This document shows positions 54,984 to 63,061 of a stretch of DNA of 64,000 bases, piece by piece. Every line of letters begins with the position of its first letter. Position 1 is the first letter of the stretch. This DNA is from Croceibacterium_A sp035555595. GTDB lineage: Bacteria; Pseudomonadota; Alphaproteobacteria; Sphingomonadales; Sphingomonadaceae. The DNA lies in contig DATMGK010000054.1 of NCBI GenBank assembly GCA_035555595.1, positions 1-64,000 on the forward strand. Direction: 5' to 3'. The position numbers and the translations under genes were made by a program. The notes beneath the pieces are model-generated. The model saw nothing but the letters and a program-made list of their open reading frames with translations. It made no database searches and was not told where the DNA came from.

Positions 54984-55583
54984 ATGATCGCACGCCCGCT
55001 TCGACATGCCGCCGCATTCGCGTCGGCCCTGCTGCTGGCCGGTTCGGCCGTGCCCGCGCTGGCCGAATATGACTATCCCCCCACCTACGCGCAGGATCGT
55101 GCGGAGATAGAGGATCTGACGGCGCGATACCTGTTCGCCATCGATTACTTCGACTGGGATGCCTACGTCGCCACTTTCGCCCAGGATGGAGAGCTGGAAT
55201 TCGCCAGCGGCACATCAAAGGGGCGTGACGCAATCAGGGAGGCCGTGACAAGCTTTTCCAAGCGCATCGGCGAATTCTATCACACCGAAGACGGCAAGCC
55301 TGCCCTGCTGCGCCACGTCGTGCTGCAATCCGCCGTGCGCGTGGAAGGGGACCGGGCGTGGGGCCGTATCCTGTGGGTCGAAATGGCCAATGACGGCCCC
55401 GGCGATGAAATGAAGATGGGCACTTATGGCATCTATGAAGACGAATACACCAAGGCTTCGGGCCGCTGGCTGATCGCCAAGCGCCGCGTGCTCAACGAAT
55501 TCCTCCCCGGTCGCCGGTCAGGTCCGAACAACCCGGTCAGCGATATGGACAAGCTGGCAGAAGCCTGGCGCGCAAACCGATAA
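54984..55583 (+). CDS. Exported SnoaL/NTF2-like protein of the dioxygenase operon
   Basis: 199 residues. A signal peptide (LLLAGSAVPALA) is followed by a SnoaL-like domain starting 'DRAEIEDLTARYLFAIDYFD', with 'GRDAIREAVTSF' and 'GTYGIYEDEYTKASGRWLIA'. It shares the (I/V)EDL..RY..A.D and YED.Y.K.. wording of SnoaL dehydratase-like proteins with the three other SnoaL modules in this region. Function unknown. GAGAGGAA precedes the ATG. An inverted repeat just downstream probably ends the operon. Confidence 0.78.
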   Translation: MIARPLRHAAAFASALLLAGSAVPALAEYDYPPTYAQDRAEIEDLTARYLFAIDYFDWDAYVATFAQDGELEFASGTSKGRDAIREAVTSFSKRIGEFYHTEDGKPALLRHVVLQSAVRVEGDRAWGRILWVEMANDGPGDEMKMGTYGIYEDEYTKASGRWLIAKRRVLNEFLPGRRSGPNNPVSDMDKLAEAWRANR

Positions 55584-55591
55584 GAACGCCC

Positions 55592-55629
55592 GATGTCCCG
55601 GACCGACGGTTGCATATCTTCGGGACATC
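55592..55629 (+). terminator. Inverted repeat after the dioxygenase-PQQ operon
   Basis: GATGTCCCG (55592-55600) and CGGGACATC (55621-55629) are exact 9-base arms around a 20-base loop, 9 bases after the stop codon, followed by TTAAGCTTT. Position suggests transcription termination; the long loop is atypical. Confidence 0.45.
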
Positions 55630-55752
55630 TTAAGCTTTCCAATGTAGTAACGGCGTCCGCACCGTCGGAGGGCGCCGCCCCATTCCAGACGGGATGCGCA
55701 TGGTTTCCATCGCGGTAACCACAAGCGAATTCGGTAAACTGGGGCAGCAATC

Positions 55753-57015
55753 GTGACATTCTCTCACGCAGGCAATTGGCAAGGCCGGATCAAGCTGCGC
55801 CACATCCTGCTGCTGGGATTCCTGCTCAGGGCCGCGTGGGCTCTGCTGGTCGATGTAAGCCCCATGTCGGACGGCTTCGTTTACGATCAGTTGGCGCAGC
55901 GCATCGCGGGCGGGCACGGCTATTCATGGCCTACTGGACAGCTGACCGCATACTGGCCTGTCGGTACATCAGCGTTTTACGCCATTATCTACACGGTGTT
56001 TGGCCACAATCTCGGCATCGCCGCAGCAGTGAATGTCCTGCTGGGCACGCTGCTGATCGCCGCCACATATGCGTTGGTAAAAACGCAGTTCGATCGCTGC
56101 ATCGCCCTGGCGGCAGCCGCGATTGTGGCCGTGTGGCCAAACTGGATCGCCTTCACCACGATCATTTCCAGCGAGCTGCCCTCAACGCTCGCGTTCACAG
56201 CTGCCCTTGCGGTCGCTTTTTCCGGGCGGGGCAGCGGTTGGATCAGGGCCGCTCTGTCTTCGGCGCTGCTCGTGCTCGCCACCTATTTCCGCGCCAACCT
56301 GCTGCCTTTCCTTCTGCTGGTTCCCGCACTCGGCGCAATCCAGCAGCGAAGCGTGAAGCATCTTGTTGTGCATGGGCTACTGGCGGCGGTGATCGGGACT
56401 GCACTGATTGCACCATGGGCGCTGCGGAACGAGCGCGCATTTGGCGAACGCGTGACGATTTCCACCAACTTCGGCGTCAACCTGTGGATCGGCAACAATC
56501 CGCAGGCTGATGGCGGGTATATGGGGCCCCCGCCGATCAACGCCGATCCCGCGCCCACGAACGAAGTGGCTGAAGACAAGCTGTATCGCGAGCACGCAAT
56601 CAACTTCATCCGCGAGAACCCCAGCCGTTACCTTCAGCTTTCGCTGGCGCGCGTGGTGCAGACCTTTGATCGCGAAACTTACGGGGTGGCCTGGAACGAC
56701 AATGGCCTGACGGAAAGCGCAAAACTGCCGCTCAAGGCGATCATGACCGCTTATTGGCTGGCGATTTTTGGCGCCGGGATCGCAGGGCTGGCCGTCTATG
56801 TCTGGCAGAAGCCGATGCGCATCCTGTCACCGTTCGTGGTGCTTCCGGCGGCGCTGGTCGCGCCATCTATACTGATCATGGCCAGCGAACGTTTCCATTA
56901 TGGCCTGACGCCCTTCATCGCCGCATTCGCCGCATATGCGGTTGTCCGATTCCTGCCGCTGGTGCATCGAGGGCCGCAGAGCGACGGATGGGGGAATGGC
57001 GTTCCCAATGGCTGA
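55753..57015 (+). CDS. GT-C fold glycosyltransferase (GT39-like), candidate arabinosyltransferase
   Basis: 420 residues with about nine membrane helices (e.g. HILLLGFLLRAAWALLV, 'LGIAAAVNVLLGTLLIAATY'). An acidic residue in the first outer loop ('SPMSDGFVYDQLAQ') is where GT-C enzymes place their catalytic aspartate. Such transferases take sugar from a polyprenyl-phosphate donor on the periplasmic side. It heads a five-gene overlapping operon whose other products make polyprenyl-phosphoryl-D-arabinose, so an arabinofuranosyl transferase is the natural guess; the acceptor is unknown. GTG start; overlaps the next gene by 8 bases. Confidence 0.75.
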   Translation: MTFSHAGNWQGRIKLRHILLLGFLLRAAWALLVDVSPMSDGFVYDQLAQRIAGGHGYSWPTGQLTAYWPVGTSAFYAIIYTVFGHNLGIAAAVNVLLGTLLIAATYALVKTQFDRCIALAAAAIVAVWPNWIAFTTIISSELPSTLAFTAALAVAFSGRGSGWIRAALSSALLVLATYFRANLLPFLLLVPALGAIQQRSVKHLVVHGLLAAVIGTALIAPWALRNERAFGERVTISTNFGVNLWIGNNPQADGGYMGPPPINADPAPTNEVAEDKLYREHAINFIRENPSRYLQLSLARVVQTFDRETYGVAWNDNGLTESAKLPLKAIMTAYWLAIFGAGIAGLAVYVWQKPMRILSPFVVLPAALVAPSILIMASERFHYGLTPFIAAFAAYAVVRFLPLVHRGPQSDGWGNGVPNG

Positions 57016-58444
57016 TACTGGGCAAAGGGTCCTCGCGGTGGACCTCGACGGAACACTGCTGCGTTCCGACATGCTGTTCGAAAGCTTCTGGTCGGCTCTT
57101 GCCGGGCGCTGGTCCACGCCTTTCGCCGCTATGCGCGGACTGGCCGGTGGGCGCGCCAGCCTGAAACAGACGTTGAGCGGCCTCGCCAATGTCGACGTTA
57201 CCGGCCTGCCTTATGACGAAGCTGTGATCGCCCACATCCACAAATGGCGTGAAGACGGCGGCAAGGCGGTGCTTGTCACCGCCACCGACAGCAAGCTGGC
57301 AGAAGCGATCGCCAACCATCTCGGGATCTTCGACGAGGTTCACGGATCGGATGGCAAGCGCAACCTGAAGGGGGCGGCCAAGGCAGCCTTTCTGGAAGAG
57401 CGATACGGCCCGCGCGGCTTCGCCTACATGGGCGATTGTGACGTCGATCTGGCCGTGTGGGACAAGGCAGGCAGCGCGGTTGCCGTTACCAGCAACGCCG
57501 GGCTGCGGCGCAAGCTGCAACAGCTGCACGATACGGCGGAGTTTATCGATCGACCCCCACCGAAGGCGAAGTCTTATCTGAAGGCGTTGCGCCCGCATCA
57601 GTGGTCGAAGAACCTGCTGATCTTCCTGCCGATGTTCGCGGCACAACAGCTGGACATCGAAACGCTGGTCCGCAGCGTGATCGCTTTCGTTGCTTTCAGC
57701 CTGATCGCCTCCAGCGTCTATGTGCTGAACGACTTGCTGGATTTGTCACCCGACCGTGCGCACCCGCGAAAGCGCAATCGCCCGTTCGCTTCCGGTGCGG
57801 TCCCGATTGCACATGGCACATGGCTGGCCGCAGGCTGCCTGATCGGCGGTTTCGCCGCCGCCCTTTCGCTGGGGTGGCCGTTTACATTGGCCATGACGGC
57901 CTATTACCTGCTCACTCTCGCCTATTCGCTGGACATAAAGCGCAGGCTGGTGATCGACATCTGCGCCCTCGCCACCTTGTACATGATGCGCATCATTGCA
58001 GGTGGGGCGGCCACCGGCATTCCTCTTTCGGTCTGGCTGCTGGCCTTTGCGCTGTTCTTCTTCTTCTCGCTGGCGGCGGTGAAGCGGCAGGCAGAACTGA
58101 TCGACGCAGCCAACACCGGAAAGCTGAAGGCGCATGGCCGGGGCTATCAGGTTCCCGACGTAGCGATCGTATCACAGATGGCCATCGCATCGGGCCTCGT
58201 ATCCGTGCTCGTCATGGCGCTTTACGTCAATTCGCCAACGGTCGTGACGCTGTATCACAATCCGCCCGCCATGTGGGGCGTCTGCCTGATCCTGCTCTAC
58301 TGGATCAGCAGGATGGTGATGCTGACGCATCGGGGACACATGCATGATGACCCGATCGTCTTCGCCGCGAAAGATCCGAACAGTATCGTCTGCGGGGTAT
58401 TGATCGGTATCTGCGCGCTGGCCGCGGTGGTCCCCCTGCCGTGA
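57008..58444 (+). CDS. HAD phosphatase-UbiA fusion: polyprenyl-phosphoribose synthase/phosphatase
   Basis: 478 residues. The N-terminal HAD domain (about 5-180) has motif I 'AVDLDGTLLRSD' (Asp12/Asp14), motif II 'LVTATD' (91) and motif III 'MGDCDVDLAVWDKAG' (about 141-155). From about 190 a UbiA prenyltransferase follows with 'YVLNDLLDLSPDRAHPRKRN' (240-257), 'RPFASG', and a second site 'YSLDIKRRLVIDICAL'. This matches DPPR synthase (Rv3806c), which joins PRPP to polyprenyl phosphate; the HAD part would remove the 5-phosphate, the job of Rv3807c in mycobacteria. ATG 57008 overlaps the upstream gene by 8 bases; ATG 56996 is possible. Confidence 0.85.
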   Translation: MADTGQRVLAVDLDGTLLRSDMLFESFWSALAGRWSTPFAAMRGLAGGRASLKQTLSGLANVDVTGLPYDEAVIAHIHKWREDGGKAVLVTATDSKLAEAIANHLGIFDEVHGSDGKRNLKGAAKAAFLEERYGPRGFAYMGDCDVDLAVWDKAGSAVAVTSNAGLRRKLQQLHDTAEFIDRPPPKAKSYLKALRPHQWSKNLLIFLPMFAAQQLDIETLVRSVIAFVAFSLIASSVYVLNDLLDLSPDRAHPRKRNRPFASGAVPIAHGTWLAAGCLIGGFAAALSLGWPFTLAMTAYYLLTLAYSLDIKRRLVIDICALATLYMMRIIAGGAATGIPLSVWLLAFALFFFFSLAAVKRQAELIDAANTGKLKAHGRGYQVPDVAIVSQMAIASGLVSVLVMALYVNSPTVVTLYHNPPAMWGVCLILLYWISRMVMLTHRGHMHDDPIVFAAKDPNSIVCGVLIGICALAAVVPLP

Positions 58445-58869
58445 CCTTGCAAACGCTGATACTGCGCTACGCATCGTTTGCGGTGCTGGCCACCTTCGTC
58501 AATCTGGCGACGCAGCGCCTGATACTGGCGCGCGATCAGGATACGTTGCACTTCGCGGCAGCGGTGGGCGCTGGCACCATCGCCGGGCTGGTGGTGAAGT
58601 ACGTGCTCGACAAGCGGTGGATTTTCGATGACCGCAGCGCCGGGCTGCGCAACCACGGTCGTCAGTTCACGCTCTATACCGTGATGGGCCTGGTCACCAC
58701 GGCGATTTTCTGGGGCACGGAAACGGCGTTCTGGCTGATCTGGCGGACGGACCTGATGCGCGAAGCAGGCGCGCTGCTGGGCCTTGCGTGCGGCTATGTG
58801 GTGAAATTCCAGCTCGACCGGCGCTTTGTTTTTACGGACGCCCAGCTGAAGCTGGGTCGCGGCGCATGA
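58441..58869 (+). CDS. GtrA-family membrane protein
   Basis: 142 residues with four membrane helices (ILRYASFAVLATFVNLATQ, 'AAVGAGTIAGLVVKYVLDKRW', 'YTVMGLVTTAIFWGTETAFW', 'AGALLGLACGYVVKFQLDRR'). The 'VKYVLDKRWIF' and 'VKFQLDRRFVF' repeats are the GtrA signature. The mycobacterial counterpart Rv3789 lies next to dprE1 and was proposed to help flip or position decaprenyl-phosphoryl-arabinose. The same role is likely here. GTG start overlaps the previous stop (GTGA) and its stop overlaps dprE1. Confidence 0.85.
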   Translation: MTLQTLILRYASFAVLATFVNLATQRLILARDQDTLHFAAAVGAGTIAGLVVKYVLDKRWIFDDRSAGLRNHGRQFTLYTVMGLVTTAIFWGTETAFWLIWRTDLMREAGALLGLACGYVVKFQLDRRFVFTDAQLKLGRGA

Positions 58870-60188
58870 AGCTGTCCGGCTGGGGGCGCTTCCCGGTCAG
58901 GGATTGCAAGGTCGCCACTGCCCGGGGGGACGCCGCTGTTGCGGAGTTCGTCCAAAGCGGGCCGCTGATCGCGCGTGGCAATGGTCGCGGATATGGCGAT
59001 TGCGCTCTGAACCCCGCTCTGACGCTGAACATGCGCCAGATGAACCGGATGCTGGCCTTCGATGCGACTGAAGGTCTGCTGGCGGTCGAAGCGGGCGTTC
59101 TACTCTCCGATATTATCGCCACCTTCCTTCCGCGCGGATGGTTTCCATTCGTGACGCCGGGCACGAAGTTCGTGACGGTGGGCGGAATGATCGCGGCCGA
59201 TGTTCACGGCAAGAACCACCACCGCGACGGCAGCGTGGGGCGCTTTATCGAATGGCTGGACCTTGTCGGTGCCGACGGGAAAGTCCGTCGATGTTCGCGT
59301 GATGAGAATGCCGATCTGTTCAACTGGACTATCGGCGGCATGGGCCTGACTGGTGTAATCTTGCGCGCGGCGATGCGTCTGCGGCCGGTGGAAAGCGGCT
59401 GGATCAGGCAGACCGCCCTGCCCGCGCCTGATCTGGACGCAGCCATCAGGATCTTCGAGGAATCCCTCGACGCGACGTATTCCGTGGCATGGATCGATTG
59501 TCTGGCTAGCGGGCCACGGCTGGGCCGGTCGCTGGTCATGCTGGGCGAACACTCGACACAGGACGAACTGCCTGAAGCAGAACTGGCGAACCGCTGGGCA
59601 ATGCAGGGCAAGAAGAAGATCAACGTTCCCTTCGACCTGCCATCGGGCTTGCTGAACCGCTTCACCGTGGGGGCGTTCAACAGCGCCTATTACTGGAACG
59701 GGCGGCGCACTGCGGGCGCACGGCTGGTTGACTGGGACAGCTATTTCTATCCGCTGGATGCGATCGGCAACTGGAACCGCATCTATGGCGCGCAGGGCTT
59801 CGCGCAGTTCCAGTGCGCGCTGCCGCTGGACACGGCAGCGGCGGGTCTGCGGGAACTGCTGGACGCGATCGCGCGGGCAGGCGCGGGATCGTTCCTGGCG
59901 GTGCTGAAACGTTTCGGGCCGCGTGGCGAGGGGATTTCCTTCCCGATGCCCGGCTATACGCTGGCCCTCGACATTCCGGCCTCGACCGGCGGACTTGAGC
60001 TACTCGACCGGCTGGACGAAGTGGCATTGGCCCATGGAGGGAGATTTTACTTGGCGAAGGACAGCCGCATGGGCGCACGCGTGTTTCAGCAATCGGAAAA
60101 CCGCGCCGGCCAGTTCCGCGCCTTGCGCGAGGCGAAGTGGCTGAGCGAACGCTTCACATCCGTTCAGTCCGAAAGGCTCGGCCTGTGA
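58866..60188 (+). CDS. dprE1: Decaprenyl-phosphoryl-ribose 2'-oxidase (DprE1-like)
   Basis: 440 residues, VAO-type FAD oxidoreductase. The FAD motif 'ARGNGRGYGDCALN' lies near 40 and 'TPGTKFVTVGGMIAADVHGK' at about 99-118. The C-terminal substrate region aligns to mycobacterial DprE1 through 'LKRFGPRGEGISFPMPGYT' and 'YLAKDSRM' (Lys398, matching catalytic Lys418). The residue equal to Cys387, the covalent target of benzothiazinones, is Ala367 here (GYTLALDIP). It oxidises the ribose 2'-OH of polyprenyl-phosphoribose to a keto intermediate. ATG 58866 overlaps the gtrA stop. Confidence 0.9.
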   Translation: MKLSGWGRFPVRDCKVATARGDAAVAEFVQSGPLIARGNGRGYGDCALNPALTLNMRQMNRMLAFDATEGLLAVEAGVLLSDIIATFLPRGWFPFVTPGTKFVTVGGMIAADVHGKNHHRDGSVGRFIEWLDLVGADGKVRRCSRDENADLFNWTIGGMGLTGVILRAAMRLRPVESGWIRQTALPAPDLDAAIRIFEESLDATYSVAWIDCLASGPRLGRSLVMLGEHSTQDELPEAELANRWAMQGKKKINVPFDLPSGLLNRFTVGAFNSAYYWNGRRTAGARLVDWDSYFYPLDAIGNWNRIYGAQGFAQFQCALPLDTAAAGLRELLDAIARAGAGSFLAVLKRFGPRGEGISFPMPGYTLALDIPASTGGLELLDRLDEVALAHGGRFYLAKDSRMGARVFQQSENRAGQFRALREAKWLSERFTSVQSERLGL

Positions 60189-60937
60189 ACACGAATACCG
60201 TGGCCAAGGGGCCGGTCCTGATCCTCGGCGCGCGTTCCGACATTGCCCGAGCGACCGCCCATCGGTTTGCCAAGGCAGGCCACCCAATCCTGCTGGCCGC
60301 CCGTCAGGCCGAACGGCTGGAGGCGGACCGCGCCGATCTGCAGGTGCGTTATGGCGTGCTGGCAACCGTGCACGAATTTGACGTACTGGCGACCGAAAGC
60401 CATGCCGCATTCGTGGACAGCCTGCCCGCGCTGCCGGAAATCGCGGTTTGCGCGGTAGGCCTGCTGGGCAAGCAGGAGGAAGATGAACACGATACGGCAT
60501 CAGCCGTTCGCGTGATCCGCACCAATTTCGAAGGACCGGCGAGTATTCTGGCGGTGTTGGCCGATCGTTTCGAGGAACGGCGCCACGGCACGCTGGTGGG
60601 CATCAGTTCCGTGGCTGGCGAGAGGGGCCGCGCGTCGAATTACATCTATGGATCGGCGAAAGCGGGCTTCACGGCCTATCTCTCTGGCCTGCGCAACCGG
60701 CTGGCGAAGCGGGGCGTGCATGTCGTCACCGTGCTGCCCGGCTTTGTGGATACGGCGATGACGGCGGGGATGGACCTGCCCAAGCCGCTTACCGCACAGC
60801 CGGATGAAATAGCCGAAGCCATCCATCGCGCCGTGAGCGGCAGCAGGAACACGATCTACGCCCGTCGCATCTGGCAACCGATCATGATGGTGATCCGGTC
60901 GATTCCAGAGGGGATCTTCAAGAAGCTGAGCATCTGA
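60185..60937 (+). CDS. dprE2: Decaprenyl-phosphoryl-2-keto-arabinose reductase (DprE2-like SDR)
   Basis: 250 residues, short-chain dehydrogenase. NAD(P)-binding 'VLILGARSDIARATAHRFA', the catalytic 'GISSVAGERGRASNYIYGSAK' split over Ser and Tyr-x3-Lys, and 'VLPGFVDTAMT' are visible. In mycobacteria DprE2 reduces the keto intermediate to decaprenyl-phosphoryl-D-arabinose, finishing the epimerisation started by DprE1. The immediate overlap with dprE1 (GTGA) supports the pair. SDRs are diverse, so context carries much of this call. Convergent with the acyltransferase gene. Confidence 0.88.
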   Translation: MNTNTVAKGPVLILGARSDIARATAHRFAKAGHPILLAARQAERLEADRADLQVRYGVLATVHEFDVLATESHAAFVDSLPALPEIAVCAVGLLGKQEEDEHDTASAVRVIRTNFEGPASILAVLADRFEERRHGTLVGISSVAGERGRASNYIYGSAKAGFTAYLSGLRNRLAKRGVHVVTVLPGFVDTAMTAGMDLPKPLTAQPDEIAEAIHRAVSGSRNTIYARRIWQPIMMVIRSIPEGIFKKLSI

Positions 60938-60949
60938 CGGCCGCGGCCC

Positions 60950-62884
60950 TCACATCGCGTTGACCAGCTTTTCAAAGGTGCGGCGGGAGCCCAGATAACC
61001 TACGTGGTTGTCGTCGAAATAGATCGGCGTCATGCCGTCGCGCAGAGTGCAGCTTTGCGCATCGCAGAACGCATCATGCGTTTCGATCACCGTCGCACCC
61101 GCAGCAGCCGCTTGGTGGAGCATGGAAGTTTCGGAAGCATGCCATTCCTCGATCCCGGACCGGGGCACGGCGGGCATCAGCACCCGTGCGCGCGGCGTAT
61201 ACTCGTGCATGTCGGGAATCTGCTGCACCACGTAAACGCGCGCCGACCGAGAGAAATGCGCGATGGTGCGCAGCATTCCTTCCCGAAGAACCTCCGCCGA
61301 TGATTCCGCCCCGTTGAAGTCCGCCCGGCCATCGGTGATGAAATGCGTATCGCGCTGGAGGCGCGACTGCACATAGTGACCACGGGCATAGAGCGTCCAC
61401 CGGGCGACAAGGAAAACCTCGTCCGGTTGCAGGGATTCGACGTATTTCGCGTAGCTGTCGATCGTGCCGGGCTGGTCGCAGAAATAGAAATTGCCGAACC
61501 GATCCTGACGGGCAACACCCAGTAGCGGCGGGCATCCCCACAGACCTATTACATAGATCGTCTTGCCCGGCAGCGGGCGCACCGCCGGACCCAGCATGAG
61601 CACGTGGCTGTCCCCCCAAAAGACAACCTTTTCCGGCCCATCCCCATAACGCCGGCAATTCAGCCCTTCGGAGCTTACGAACCCTTCACAAGGCATAGAG
61701 CCTTCGTGCCAGCCCATGCCAGTGCGCGCCTCTCGCTCTGCGTTGGCCAGCAGGACAGGATGTTCCAGTTCAATGCGGGTCGGGGGCTTCGCCAGATAGC
61801 CAGCCAGCCCGATCGCCAGCATCACGGCAATGGCCAGACCGCTTACGGCAAACAGGCGTGGACGACTGGGCAGAAGCGCCCCCTTCCCTCGAAACGGCTG
61901 TTCGACGAAGCGCCATGACAGCCATGCAAGGATCAGCGAAAGCCCGGCGAGCGCCGTCATCAGCAAGCGGGTGGGCTCCGTATCGCTACCGAGCCGTGCG
62001 AAGGCGAACAGCGGCTGATGCCAGAGATAAGCGCTGTAGCTGATCAGTCCGATGCCCACGAAAGCACGCAGGCTCAGCAGCCGAGCGGCAGGTGTTCCAG
62101 CACCGCCGAACAGGATGATGAGCACGGTTCCGAGGACCGGCGGCAAGGCATAGATGCCCGGAAACGGCAGGCTGTCATCCAGGAACAGGATCGAGAAGAC
62201 GATCAGCGCGAGACCAAGACCGCTGAGCCAGGAGTTGGCGAACGAGGGGCGCCCACGAAGCAGAAACGCACAGATGGAACCGGCGAGAAGTTCCCATGCG
62301 CGAGGCGGGGCAAGATAGAAATTGGCGGATTCCGCATGGTCGGATGCCCACTGGCTGAGCGCGAGGCTGGCGAGGGCCGCGAGCACGATCAGCAGCAAAA
62401 CCCGCTGCCGCCCCCAACGCCAGAACACCGCCAGCAGGATCGGGAACAGCAGGTAATACTGCTCCTCCACCGCGAGGCTCCATGTATGGAGGAGCGGGCG
62501 CAGTTCCGCATCTGAAGCGAAATAGCCGGTCTGCATCCAGAACAGCACGTTGGAACTAAACAGCGTGACCGCAGCGATGCTGGCGGCGAATTCCGCCTGC
62601 TGCTGCGGCAGCATCAGATACCATGCGAAGGGGATGCAGCACGCTATGACCAGGAACAGCGCAGGCAGAATCCGCCGTGCGCGACGTTCGTAAAAGCGGG
62701 CGATGGAGAAATCTCCCCGCTCCAGCTCGCCGATCAGGATGCCGGTGATCAGGTAGCCACTGATGACGAAGAACACGTCCACGCCAACGAAGCCGCCGCT
62801 GAACAGGCTGAAACCGGCGTGGAACAGAATGACAGGTACGACGGCCACTGCCCGCAGCCCATCAATCTCGCGACGATATTGCAT
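60950..62884 (-). CDS. OafA-type O-acyltransferase with C-terminal SGNH domain
   Basis: 644 residues. Acyltransferase_3 domain with about ten helices: 'EIDGLRAVAVVPVILFHAGF' with its His, 'GGFVGVDVFFVISGYLI', 'RFYERRARRILPALF'. From about residue 380 an SGNH hydrolase-like domain follows with 'FWGDSHVLM' (Ser nucleophile, about 420) and 'YFDDNHVGYLGS' (Asp/His, about 630). Such fused proteins acetylate cell-surface glycans such as O-antigen. It lies 12 bases from the dprE2 stop on the other strand, so the polysaccharide being decorated may be the one the operon helps build. This link is inference. Confidence 0.9.
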   Translation of the reverse strand: MQYRREIDGLRAVAVVPVILFHAGFSLFSGGFVGVDVFFVISGYLITGILIGELERGDFSIARFYERRARRILPALFLVIACCIPFAWYLMLPQQQAEFAASIAAVTLFSSNVLFWMQTGYFASDAELRPLLHTWSLAVEEQYYLLFPILLAVFWRWGRQRVLLLIVLAALASLALSQWASDHAESANFYLAPPRAWELLAGSICAFLLRGRPSFANSWLSGLGLALIVFSILFLDDSLPFPGIYALPPVLGTVLIILFGGAGTPAARLLSLRAFVGIGLISYSAYLWHQPLFAFARLGSDTEPTRLLMTALAGLSLILAWLSWRFVEQPFRGKGALLPSRPRLFAVSGLAIAVMLAIGLAGYLAKPPTRIELEHPVLLANAEREARTGMGWHEGSMPCEGFVSSEGLNCRRYGDGPEKVVFWGDSHVLMLGPAVRPLPGKTIYVIGLWGCPPLLGVARQDRFGNFYFCDQPGTIDSYAKYVESLQPDEVFLVARWTLYARGHYVQSRLQRDTHFITDGRADFNGAESSAEVLREGMLRTIAHFSRSARVYVVQQIPDMHEYTPRARVLMPAVPRSGIEEWHASETSMLHQAAAAGATVIETHDAFCDAQSCTLRDGMTPIYFDDNHVGYLGSRRTFEKLVNAM

Positions 62885-63061
62885 GGCTTACCTGCCCCGC
62901 AGTTCAGAGCCGGCTGAGCCGATCAATCGCAAGCGCAAGTCCAACCGTGACCCCCCAAGGCTGAGCAACCAATATCTGGAAGCGCCGGGCCATAGGGGAA
63001 GGGTTCCGGCCAATCCATCGGAAAAGTCGCTTTGTGCCAATACGCTACCGGCCCGGCAGCC

